DNA of 6,262 nucleotides from Candidatus Woesearchaeota archaeon (GTDB taxonomy: Archaea; Nanobdellota; Nanobdellia; Woesearchaeales; UBA10216). The notes beneath the pieces were generated by a model. That model was not told the origin of the DNA. It ran no database searches and saw nothing but the letters and a program-made list of their open reading frames with translations. Where the stretch lies: NCBI GenBank assembly GCA_023269295.1, contig JAHFTU010000077.1, forward strand, positions 1 through 6,262. The letters run 5' to 3'. This document shows positions 1-5,151 of the stretch, piece after piece (positions within the stretch are counted from its first letter, which is position 1; the number at the start of each line of letters is the position of its first letter). The position numbers and the translations under genes are program-made.

Positions 1-2
1 TT

Positions 3-167
3 ACAATGGCTGGCGAGGAGAAGAAGCTTAACGGGCTGATAGCTTTTTACGCCAAGGGCAGGGTAGCAGTGGCAGCGGTTAGCAGAGGGAATGGCGCTAA
101 TGGCAAAACAGCATCGGCAGGGCCGATGCGTAGAGACAGCAAAACTGTCTCTAAGAGGAGGAGATAG
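3..167 (+). CDS. C-terminal end of an unidentified upstream gene (partial)
   Basis: One frame stays open from the window edge to a TAG at 165-167, giving 54 residues; the other two plus-strand frames stop within the first 40 bases. The visible part begins TMAGEEKKLNGLIAFYAKG and ends in a basic, low-complexity tail (GPMRRDSKTVSKRRR). Neither a fold nor a family can be recognised. The tail is encoded across two perfect hairpins (111-129 and 131-153), so its composition may partly reflect nucleotide structure. The gene lies upstream of the pilin promoter and may belong to the same pilus locus, but nothing in the fragment shows this. An ATG at 6-8 could also make it a complete 53-residue ORF, which seems less likely than a tail cut by the window. 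Confidence 0.45.
   Translation, partial: TMAGEEKKLNGLIAFYAKGRVAVAAVSRGNGANGKTASAGPMRRDSKTVSKRRR
111..153. repeat. Two tandem perfect hairpins
   Basis: The first hairpin has 8-bp arms GCATCGGC (111-118) and GCCGATGC (122-129) with a 3-nt loop. One base later, the second has 9-bp arms TAGAGACAG (131-139) and CTGTCTCTA (145-153) around a CAAAA loop. All pairs are Watson-Crick. The element ends just before the stop codon of the upstream frame and about 20 bp before the pilin TATA box. It could be an RNA 3'-end stabiliser, a processing site, a REP-like repeat or a terminator-like structure. No T-run follows, so a classic terminator is unlikely. Confidence 0.7.
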
Positions 168-174
168 GCAAAAG

Positions 175-182
175 ATATATAA
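175..182 (+). promoter_or_regulatory. TATA box of the pilin operon
   Basis: ATATATAA is preceded by purines (GGCAAAAG), as expected for an archaeal BRE. It predicts a transcription start near 203-207, downstream of the ATG at 189 and upstream of the SD at 216. This is one reason to place the pilin start at 228. Confidence 0.5.
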
Positions 183-215
183 TAGTGAATGCCTGTTCAA
201 TCATTAGTTGATATT

Positions 216-222
216 GAGGTGG
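216..222 (+). promoter_or_regulatory. Ribosome binding site deciding the pilin start
   Basis: GAGGTGG matches the archaeal 16S anti-SD (CACCTC) and ends 5 nt before the ATG at 228. No comparable site precedes the in-frame ATG at 189. Confidence 0.65.
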
Positions 223-227
223 CTGCA

Positions 228-770
228 ATGAACAAGAATCGTGGTCTTTTCAATAGGAGAAAAAAGCAGGGCGTTTCCCCCCTTATAGCTACTGTGCTTT
301 TGATTGCCTTTACAGTTGCGCTTGGCGCTGTGGTCATGAACTGGGGAAGGGGCTTTGTGCAGACCCAGACCAACGAGGCAGAGAAGACGACCCAGACAAA
401 GATTGGCTGCGCCACCAAGGTCAGCATCAAGGTCTCAGTCATAGACAATACTGACCAGATCTGCTACGGCGGCTCCGGCGCTAACGGCTATATTGAGCTC
501 AGGCTTGACAACCTTGACGAGACCAATGACATAAAGGGGCTGAGCGTTTCGGTTTCCGGCGCTAATAACGTTTACAATAATGACTCCATAAACTCAACCA
601 TACCTGTTGGCCTTTCCACGTTCCTGAACCTGAGCTACTCTTACACCAGCTACGGCCAGGTCAAGAAGGTGAAGGTTGTGCCTAAGATACTGATAGGAGG
701 CATCCTGACGCCGTGCGGCGGAAGCGGGGTTGAGAAGAGCGCCTCTGAAATCAGGAATTGCACCGCATGA
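228..770 (+). CDS. Archaeal type IV pilin-like protein 1
   Basis: A secreted structural subunit of 180 residues. The N-terminus has a short basic leader (RRKKQG, residues 10-15) followed by VSPLIATVLLIAF, the hallmark of the archaeal type IV pilin N-terminal domain. A prepilin peptidase would be expected to cut between Gly15 and Val16. The hydrophobic stretch at 16-38 would anchor the precursor in the membrane and then form the filament core. The rest is a Ser/Asn/Gly-rich, probably beta-strand domain with four cysteines (61, 79, 163, 178), able to form two disulfides, and N-glycosylation sequons at N118, N122, N134 and N177. The start at 228 is preferred over the ATG 39 bases upstream because of the SD and TATA positions. 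It is the first gene of an operon, with the second pilin gene 16 bp downstream. The family call is strong, but whether it forms an adhesion pilus or another filament is unknown. Confidence 0.9.
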   Translation: MNKNRGLFNRRKKQGVSPLIATVLLIAFTVALGAVVMNWGRGFVQTQTNEAEKTTQTKIGCATKVSIKVSVIDNTDQICYGGSGANGYIELRLDNLDETNDIKGLSVSVSGANNVYNNDSINSTIPVGLSTFLNLSYSYTSYGQVKKVKVVPKILIGGILTPCGGSGVEKSASEIRNCTA

Positions 771-786
771 CCTTCTTTAAAAAAGA

Positions 787-1263
787 ATGCCAATCAAGAA
801 AATGTTTAAACTGCTTTTAAATTCCAACTTTAATAAAAGGGGTGTGCTTTCTGGCCAGAAGGTAGTTGGCATCATATTCCTGGTTATCGGCATCATGCTG
901 CTGCTTTTCATCATAAGCCAAGCAGTTAAGATTGTTAAGGATAGCAGGGACTCAAGCAACAGCAAGGGTGAGCCAAGCGTGCACTGCGTCGGCTACCTTT
1001 ACACGGTTAGTGGCATAACCTCAACCAGTGAAGAGCTGCAGTTCGACTTCAGGAACGAGGGGTCAAGCAGCGAGGATGTGCACAATCTTACTGTAATTGA
1101 CGGCAACCGGAATAAGCAGACGTTCCAGATAAGCATACCCGTTGGCTCGTCGCTGGCCGTGAGGGTGCCTGCCAAGGTGCAGGATAACTTCAGCGTTTAT
1201 CCTGACAACTGCCAGGTGTTCCCTGCACGGTGCAGCATTGAAGGCCAATGCGCTTATCACTGA
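787..1263 (+). CDS. Pilin-like protein 2 with class III signal peptide
   Basis: 158 residues. A basic leader ending NKRG (residues 16-19) is followed by VLSGQKVVGII and a hydrophobic segment to about residue 45, which resembles an archaeal prepilin signal with cleavage after Gly19. The segment lacks the SPLIATVLL signature of pilin 1, so this may be a minor pilin. The mature domain has four cysteines (67, 142, 149, 155), three of them clustered at the C-terminus, and sequons at N100 and N134. It follows pilin 1 by 16 bp and is probably co-transcribed. No clear SD precedes the ATG at 787; a second in-frame ATG at 802 is possible. Its stop lies 8 bp from the convergent stop of the AbiEii-type gene. 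The exact function is unknown. Confidence 0.82.
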   Translation: MPIKKMFKLLLNSNFNKRGVLSGQKVVGIIFLVIGIMLLLFIISQAVKIVKDSRDSSNSKGEPSVHCVGYLYTVSGITSTSEELQFDFRNEGSSSEDVHNLTVIDGNRNKQTFQISIPVGSSLAVRVPAKVQDNFSVYPDNCQVFPARCSIEGQCAYH

Positions 1264-1271
1264 GCACCCAA

Positions 1272-1952
1272 CTAAGCAATAAGATTCTGCAGCTTTTTTA
1301 TTTCATCAATGTCTAAATCATATTTCTTTTCAATAAAAATGCCTTTAAAAGAGTTGATAAAGTCTGTGTCGTCAAGCAAGGAAATGAGCCTCGCAATAGT
1401 CTCTTTGACGGGTTCTGTATTGCCTATGCGGATTACAGCTTGGATTAGTGAAACGTCTATCCCTCTGCATAAGGCGGCAACATCGCGTAAGTCAGTCGCC
1501 CTTCCGGCATGCAGCTTCATCGCTATTAAGACCTCCTTTCTTGGCACAAGCAGCGTAACCTCTTTTTCAATGCCTTTTACAGTCTTTTTCTCAGAATGGC
1601 TCCTGAGCAAGGCGTAACCGAATGCAGCATTCGTTTGCCTTACCCCCATTCCATCTACGAGCAGATCAAAGCTTATGGGCAACTCTGTCCTCTTCTCGTA
1701 GCGGACAAACTCTGATGAATAAGCGTTTTCCAGCTGTTTGGAAATTGTTTTTACAAAACCGTTTTTATTGAGTATTTGTGCAAATTTTCCAGTATCTTCT
1801 CTCTTGACAACAATGTCCGCATCTACTGAGAACCTATGTTTGTACGCTGAAACCGCATATCCGCCGACAGTGATAAATTCCAGGCCAGCGTCCACTAATT
1901 GCTGCAAAACTTCAAAAATTTGGTTTTCCCTTTTGATAAATTTATCGAACAT
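1272..1952 (-). CDS. AbiEii/AbiGii-type nucleotidyltransferase (putative toxin)
   Basis: A cytoplasmic protein of 226 residues in the DNA polymerase beta-like nucleotidyltransferase superfamily. Visible motifs are Gly30-Gly31 in VGGYAVSAYKHR, the metal-binding pair Asp44/Asp46 in SVDADIVV, a likely third acidic residue Asp96 in ISFDLLVDG, and the family-typical KLHAGRATDLRDVAAL (146-161). In characterised relatives (AbiEii, MenT) such enzymes act as toxins, and some modify tRNA 3' ends; the substrate here is unknown. It lies 10 bp downstream of a winged-helix gene, whose TAG merges into the AGGTG ribosome site for this ATG, so the two are translationally close. This matches the antitoxin-then-toxin order of AbiE systems. 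Lysine codons are 14 AAA to 7 AAG, unlike the neighbouring pilins. Confidence 0.87.
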   Translation of the reverse strand: MFDKFIKRENQIFEVLQQLVDAGLEFITVGGYAVSAYKHRFSVDADIVVKREDTGKFAQILNKNGFVKTISKQLENAYSSEFVRYEKRTELPISFDLLVDGMGVRQTNAAFGYALLRSHSEKKTVKGIEKEVTLLVPRKEVLIAMKLHAGRATDLRDVAALCRGIDVSLIQAVIRIGNTEPVKETIARLISLLDDTDFINSFKGIFIEKKYDLDIDEIKKLQNLIA

Positions 1953-1962
1953 TTGTTCACAC

Positions 1963-2604
1963 CTATAATTGCCATATTTCCTTGTAGTGTACGCCTAATT
2001 CCATTCCATACATTTCCTGTATCATTTCCAAAGCCGGTTGGAAGTTATAGAACTGCTTTTTCATAAAGGCAATTGTATCTTCTAACGGGTCTACAGGAAT
2101 GTTTTCGCACATTTCTATGGGGAAATCTTGAACAAACTCTGGATGGAAAAAAACGCCCCTTTTAGCATTCACTTGCAAACCTAATTTGCGTACATAATCT
2201 TCAAAGATTTTCTTGTCTTGCTTCCTAATCTTGGCAAAAATCGGATAGTATTCTTTGCTCCTCCCGATCTGGTATCCCCCTTTTGTCCAGACAAAGACAG
2301 CATCGGTTTTTGTAAAGCAGTAAACAATGCCCATCAGGGATAAAACAGAATAATAGAACCGAATGTCTTGCCTGAAAATGGCTTTTATATAAGCTAATGT
2401 TTTTTTATAAACCAGGTTCTTTGTATTTATCGTTAGCATCATGCGGCTTGGCTTAACTACGCCTTCCCTTGCTAACTCTGTCACCCATTTATGGGTCCAG
2501 CCAAAGGAGATGCCTGCGCGCTTGGAGATTGCATTAATTGAATCTGTCTTTCTTGCTGCAATTATTATCTTCATGATGTGCGGATTTATCATTTGCAATT
2601 CCAT
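1963..2604 (-). CDS. Winged-helix regulator, AbiEi-like putative antitoxin
   Basis: 213 residues. An N-terminal helix-turn-helix covers roughly residues 12-52 (INAISKRAGIS, then GWTHKWVTELAREGVVK), a typical recognition helix and wing. Residues 90-205 form an unrecognised domain with VYCFTKTDAVFVW, VDPLEDTIAFMKKQFYNF and PALEMIQEMYG. Position next to an AbiEii-type nucleotidyltransferase supports an antitoxin and autorepressor role by analogy with AbiEi, but the C-terminal part does not look like classical AbiEi, so this may be a separate archaeal family. The start at 2604 lies 27 bp from the centre of a perfect TTTAAATA box, which suggests a leaderless mRNA; Met5 (2592) is an alternative. 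A near-palindrome lies between the box and the start. Confidence 0.82.
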   Translation of the reverse strand: MELQMINPHIMKIIIAARKTDSINAISKRAGISFGWTHKWVTELAREGVVKPSRMMLTINTKNLVYKKTLAYIKAIFRQDIRFYYSVLSLMGIVYCFTKTDAVFVWTKGGYQIGRSKEYYPIFAKIRKQDKKIFEDYVRKLGLQVNAKRGVFFHPEFVQDFPIEMCENIPVDPLEDTIAFMKKQFYNFQPALEMIQEMYGMELGVHYKEIWQL

Positions 2605-2623
2605 GTTATCACTATAATGATAA
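2605..2623. promoter_or_regulatory. Candidate operator of the AbiE-like operon
   Basis: TTATCACTATAATGATAA (2606-2623) is an 18-bp dyad with 16 of 18 symmetric positions. It directly abuts the start codon, where RNA polymerase would initiate. A third half-site, TTATCA, lies at 2586-2591 inside the gene. AbiEi proteins are known to repress their own promoters through inverted repeats, so this is a plausible autoregulatory site. Confidence 0.55.
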
Positions 2624-2627
2624 GTTA

Positions 2628-2635
2628 TATTTAAA
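2628..2635 (-). promoter_or_regulatory. TATA box of the AbiE-like operon
   Basis: On the minus strand this reads TTTAAATA, preceded by purine-rich AAAAGA as a BRE-like flank. Its centre is 27 bp from the ATG at 2604, so transcription would begin at or next to the start codon. Confidence 0.7.
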
Positions 2636-2678
2636 TCTTTTGCTTTTGTACGGCAGGTTATTTTAGGAAACAGTTAAC

Positions 2679-2686
2679 TTTTTATT
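2679..2686 (+). promoter_or_regulatory. Probable TATA box of the third pilin gene
   Basis: TTTTTATT follows a BRE-like GGAAACAGTTAAC. Its centre lies about 27 bp before the ATG at 2710, which fits a leaderless start there. It is weaker than the other boxes in the window. Confidence 0.4.
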
Positions 2687-2709
2687 TGTGCATTCCCAGT
2701 ATCAAGAGC

Positions 2710-3420
2710 ATGTTCGCTAAAAGGGGAGAGATTTGGGTTTCTGCCGTAATCTACGTCCTGGTGGGCGTGATTGTGCTCACGATTGTGATACAGGCAGGCG
2801 TCCCGCTCATAAAGAAGCTTGAGGAGCGGAGCAATGTCAACCGGGCGCGGAACACATTTACGGCCCTTGACCAGCAGATTCAGGAAATTGCAAAGGAAGG
2901 GCAGGGCTCGCAGCGCGTTGTGCCGCTTGAAGTTTCAGAAGGCACTGTGAGGGTGGAGGACAGCAAGCTGAGGTGGAAGATTGAGACCAGCTCAAAGATT
3001 ATTGAGCCGAAGACAAGGGTGGAGCTCGGCAACCTGGTGATAGCTTCGGACGTTGACGTATCCTCCGTAGAGTATCCCGGCTCATTCATAATCCAGAACT
3101 CAAAGATTCTTGTAAACTTCACCAAGCTTGGCAGCCAGTCCAACCAGACAACTGTCAACACGTCCTCGCTGATTAACTATGTGACCTTCAAGGATACCGG
3201 CTCAAGCACGGCAGGCATCTTTTCGTTTTTCATAAACCAGAACGCAAGCACGGCAAACGGCACTGGCTACAATGAGCTGCTGCAGACAGGCACAGGCCTC
3301 GCAAGCGCCACGCTCCGCACTCATGTTAACTCCACCATTTACGACTACGACCTTCTGCTCTCTCTTGACAGCAAGGCTGACTTCCTGAGGGCGACGATTG
3401 AGAACTTCAAGGCAAAATGA
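2710..3420 (+). CDS. Pilin-like secreted protein 3
   Basis: 236 residues. The very short leader MFAKRG is followed by EIWVSAVIYVLVGVIVLTIVIQAGVP, a class III-type signal with a likely cut after Gly6 and a glutamate at +1. Residues 34-65 look like an alpha-helical extension (KKLEERSNVNRARNTFTALDQQIQEI), as in the long N-terminal helix of pilins. The C-terminal domain is beta-rich with no cysteine and six N-glycosylation sequons (N136, N145, N150, N178, N183, N207). The ATG at 2710 is preferred to a TTG at 2686 because of the TATA spacing and because it gives a normal short leader. The gene sits alone between two minus-strand toxin-antitoxin modules and overlaps the convergent HEPN gene by 14 bp. 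Lysine codons are 12 AAG to 2 AAA. It may be a minor pilin or pseudopilin; the precise role is unknown. Confidence 0.83.
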   Translation: MFAKRGEIWVSAVIYVLVGVIVLTIVIQAGVPLIKKLEERSNVNRARNTFTALDQQIQEIAKEGQGSQRVVPLEVSEGTVRVEDSKLRWKIETSSKIIEPKTRVELGNLVIASDVDVSSVEYPGSFIIQNSKILVNFTKLGSQSNQTTVNTSSLINYVTFKDTGSSTAGIFSFFINQNASTANGTGYNELLQTGTGLASATLRTHVNSTIYDYDLLLSLDSKADFLRATIENFKAK

Positions 3421-3841
3421 GCCTCGAAAGCGTCTTTTTGACTTCGGGAATGTATGTTCGTGCAAATTCCAGAGCTTCTTTAAGAGTTTCCATAGAAATC
3501 TTCTGTGCTTCATACACAGACCGGTTTCTCAGTATCCTGTATCTGTCAAGTGATTTTGGGAATTGTTCAGAGAACAGGTTCTCCTTTACGATAAAGGCTA
3601 TCAATGCTTCGTGCGAGTAAGGCTTAAACCCCTTTAGCTGCATTATTGCCTGTGAAGCCTCTCGCATTGCCTCATAAGCTTCCTCAAACATTATTGACGC
3701 CATTTCATCTTTGATTTCTTCTGCATTCAGCCGTTTAAGCCTGAGTTCTGCTTTCGCAATCATCGCTTTTGCGGCAGGTGGGCTGGTTTCAGACCTTTTG
3801 GCCAGATTATGTGCAAGGTAATAGTCAAAATCGCGTATCAT
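3407..3841 (-). CDS. HEPN-domain protein (putative toxin of an MNT-HEPN pair)
   Basis: 144 residues, mostly alpha-helical, matching the length and pattern of HEPN proteins. Two helical halves carry KPYSHEALIAFIVKENLF (73-90) and RYRILRNRSVYEAQKIS (100-116), the latter holding the usual active-site region. In HepT-type RNases this is R-X4-6-H; here Arg105 is followed by Tyr110 where His would be expected, with no later histidine. The gene starts 2 bp after the stop of the MNT gene and would be read from the same mRNA, with GGTG about 5 nt before the ATG. MntA antitoxins are known to AMPylate a tyrosine of HepT. Whether this variant is an active RNase cannot be told from the sequence. Its 3' end overlaps the convergent pilin gene. 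Confidence 0.85.
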   Translation of the reverse strand: MIRDFDYYLAHNLAKRSETSPPAAKAMIAKAELRLKRLNAEEIKDEMASIMFEEAYEAMREASQAIMQLKGFKPYSHEALIAFIVKENLFSEQFPKSLDRYRILRNRSVYEAQKISMETLKEALEFARTYIPEVKKTLSRLILP

Positions 3842-3843
3842 CG

Positions 3844-4368
3844 TTACACCACTTCCAGATAGCCGCTTAGAACAATTCCATTGGAAAGGGTATTTTTAAA
3901 TTCTGGCGTGGCTTTATCTAAAGCAATGGGCAGCAGTCTTATTTTTCTGTTCAGCCTTTTTTCGAATTGGTGCAGCTCTGGAAGCTTCTCCAATTTTGTC
4001 ACCACAGCAAGGTCTATGTCACTTTTCGATATGTCGGTGCCTTCACAGTAACTGCCGAAGAGCACTATCGCTTGCGGCTCTTCATAAAACTCCCTGATAG
4101 CCTTTACCAGTCCTGTGTCGTATGCCGAAATTAGGTTGTAAGCCCTTTTAATATGTTGAAAACGCCCTTCAAAATTTGCTTCAACCATTTCAACCATTCT
4201 CTCTTTTTTAGACTTTAGTAGCCCAGCTCTTTTCAGCCTCTTCACTATCTTTATTGCGCCTGTGCTGGAAATCCCTGCGAGTCTTGCAATCTGCCGTATG
4301 TGGAACTTTTTTTCAGGGCTTTCGAAAAACAGCCGCATAACCCTCAAATTATTATCTTCTGTTATCAT
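3844..4368 (-). CDS. HTH-MNT nucleotidyltransferase (putative antitoxin)
   Basis: 174 residues in two parts. Residues 1-58 form a winged helix-turn-helix (FHIRQIARLAGIS, GAIKIVKRLKRAGLL). Residues 97-174 form a minimal nucleotidyltransferase with the exact GSX10DXD motif: Gly105-Ser106 in VLFGSYCEG, then Asp117 and Asp119 in SDIDLAVV. In known MntA-HepT systems such an enzyme neutralises its HEPN partner by AMPylation; here the fused DNA-binding domain also suggests autorepression. The gene leads a two-gene operon with HEPN. The ATG at 4368 lies about 28 bp from the centre of a perfect TTTAAATA box and inside a perfect palindrome, which fits leaderless transcription under operator control. 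Lysine codons are 11 AAA to 6 AAG. Confidence 0.9.
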   Translation of the reverse strand: MITEDNNLRVMRLFFESPEKKFHIRQIARLAGISSTGAIKIVKRLKRAGLLKSKKERMVEMVEANFEGRFQHIKRAYNLISAYDTGLVKAIREFYEEPQAIVLFGSYCEGTDISKSDIDLAVVTKLEKLPELHQFEKRLNRKIRLLPIALDKATPEFKNTLSNGIVLSGYLEVV

Positions 4369-4376
4369 TTGATAAC
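4361..4376. promoter_or_regulatory. Perfect-arm palindrome over the MNT start codon, candidate operator
   Basis: GTTATCATTTGATAAC has perfect 7-bp arms around a 2-base centre and includes the start codon (4366-4368). The half-site GTTATCA also occurs at 2605-2611 in the AbiE-like promoter. The HTH of the MNT protein is the obvious candidate binder. Confidence 0.6.
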
Positions 4377-4392
4377 TAAAGTTACCAACTGA

Positions 4393-4400
4393 TATTTAAA
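4393..4400 (-). promoter_or_regulatory. TATA box of the MNT-HEPN operon
   Basis: On the minus strand this reads TTTAAATA, preceded by BRE-like GTAAAC. It lies 22 bp downstream of the VapC stop and about 28 bp from the MNT start codon. Confidence 0.7.
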
Positions 4401-4422
4401 GTTTACGCTTTTGCCGCCATCA

Positions 4423-4782
4423 TCAGCTTAGGAATTCAACGTGTGGCTTGCCTTTGAATTCCCTGTCGCCTGTAACAAACTTCATGCCATTTTCAACTGC
4501 GAAAATGTAGCCTACGCAATCAAAGAAAGACAGGTTAAGCTTGCTGTTATCGGTTCTAAACACCACAGCCTTTATTAGAATACCCCTTGAAACAGGCCTG
4601 CAAAAAAAGCTTAGCCTTCTGTGCCAGTAATCAGCAGTTTTCAAGTCATATTTCCTGTAAAGGTAGCCGTAGAATTCCGCAATTGTTGCGTCTGTGATGA
4701 CAGCGTCTTCACTAAGCAGGTTGGCAAACTTTGGATTGCCGTTGTTGATTTCTACGAGTGCATATGTATCGAGGCATTTCAT
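4423..4782 (-). CDS. PIN-domain ribonuclease, VapC-type toxin
   Basis: 119 residues, the normal PIN-domain length. The expected acidic residues are present: Asp5 in MKCLDTYALVE, Glu36 in TIAEFYGYLY, Asp88 in LSFFDCVGYIFA and Asp106 in FVTGDREF. VapC enzymes are Mg2+-dependent RNases that cut tRNA or rRNA when the antitoxin is lost; the target here is unknown. The ATG at 4782 is 2 bp after the stop of the AbrB-type gene; a GTG at 4794 overlapping that gene would add four residues, but the ATG fits the usual PIN start better. It is co-transcribed with the antitoxin. Confidence 0.88.
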   Translation of the reverse strand: MKCLDTYALVEINNGNPKFANLLSEDAVITDATIAEFYGYLYRKYDLKTADYWHRRLSFFCRPVSRGILIKAVVFRTDNSKLNLSFFDCVGYIFAVENGMKFVTGDREFKGKPHVEFLS

Positions 4783-4784
4783 TC

Positions 4785-5006
4785 TTAGAACCACTTGCTT
4801 TCAAGAAGCTTTCTGCCTTCCAAAAACTCCCTTCGTGTTATCTTGTTCCTTATCCCAAAGCCAAACAAATCCTTCAGTGGATTGTCCTTTTTTGTTATCT
4901 CAACAGCAACTTCCTGGTCTTCCATCAGGTTTAAGCTTCTTGCTTCATCTTTTGGTATTAGCAGCGCCATTGAATTGCCCCATTTCCTTATTTTGCCGAT
5001 AATCAT
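4785..5006 (-). CDS. AbrB/SpoVT-family antitoxin, VapB-type
   Basis: 73 residues. The N-terminal swapped-hairpin AbrB domain is clear: IRKWGNSMALLIPKDEARSL (6-25), then EDQEVAVEI (29-37). The C-terminal tail (NPLKDLFGFGIRN, RREFLEGRKLLESKW) is the part expected to wrap the toxin. It is the first gene of a VapBC operon. A strong SD, AGGAGG at 5020-5015, lies 8 nt before the ATG, unlike the leaderless starts of the two other modules. An ATG at 5013 is out of frame. AbrB-type antitoxins normally bind their own promoter, and the AT-rich region upstream has a direct repeat that could serve this. Confidence 0.9.
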   Translation of the reverse strand: MIIGKIRKWGNSMALLIPKDEARSLNLMEDQEVAVEITKKDNPLKDLFGFGIRNKITRREFLEGRKLLESKWF

Positions 5007-5014
5007 AGTGCATG

Positions 5015-5020
5015 CCTCCT
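5015..5020 (-). promoter_or_regulatory. Strong ribosome binding site of vapB
   Basis: On the minus strand this is AGGAGG, 8 nt before the ATG. It implies a leadered transcript, with the start of transcription upstream of 5020. Confidence 0.7.
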
Positions 5021-5036
5021 AAATTAATTTAAAGTT

Positions 5037-5072
5037 TAACTAATTATACTTAAAATATAACTATTATATAAA
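5037..5072 (-). promoter_or_regulatory. VapBC promoter region with a direct repeat
   Basis: TATATAAA at 5065-5072 (TTTATATA on the minus strand) would place transcription near 5040. A second candidate is the AT-rich block around 5051-5059. TAACTAATTATA (5037-5048) and TAACTATTATA (5058-5068) form an imperfect direct repeat with 21-bp spacing, two helical turns. This could be an operator for the AbrB-type antitoxin, but the region is so AT-rich that chance is possible. Confidence 0.35.
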
Positions 5073-5110
5073 CTTTTCCTTTTCACAAGCCAACCCATAA
5101 TGTGAAAACG

Positions 5111-5118
5111 TTTAAATA
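5111..5118 (+). promoter_or_regulatory. TATA box of the membrane-protein gene
   Basis: A perfect TTTAAATA with BRE-like GAAAACG directly upstream. Transcription would begin about 5140, giving a short leader of about 10 nt. The 10-bp palindrome GCTGCGCAGC (5123-5132) lies between the box and the start. Confidence 0.7.
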
Positions 5119-5151
5119 ATCCGCTGCGCAGCCGCTGTTTCTGATATCCGT

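Noticed and set aside
189..227. An upstream ATG giving pilin 1 a 13-residue longer N-terminus
   Set aside because: It lies before the predicted transcription start, lacks an SD, and the ATG at 228 has GAGGTGG at the right distance and a normal class III leader.
773..787. TTCTTTAAAAAAGAA between pilins 1 and 2 as a terminator or separate promoter
   Set aside because: The stem is weak, only 6 A/T-rich pairs, and the spacing to the ATG at 787 is too short for a TATA box; co-transcription is simpler.
2686..2709. TTG start adding eight residues to pilin 3
   Set aside because: There is no SD, it overlaps the TATA-like box, and the ATG at 2710 fits a leaderless start.
3202..3513. Minus-strand 103-residue ORF across the pilin 3/HEPN junction
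   Set aside because: It overlaps two well-supported genes in other frames and has a low-complexity, Cys/Arg-rich sequence without motifs.
4694..5022. Two plus-strand ORFs opposite VapBC
   Set aside because: They are Ser/Leu/Phe-rich mirror frames of clear AbrB and PIN genes.
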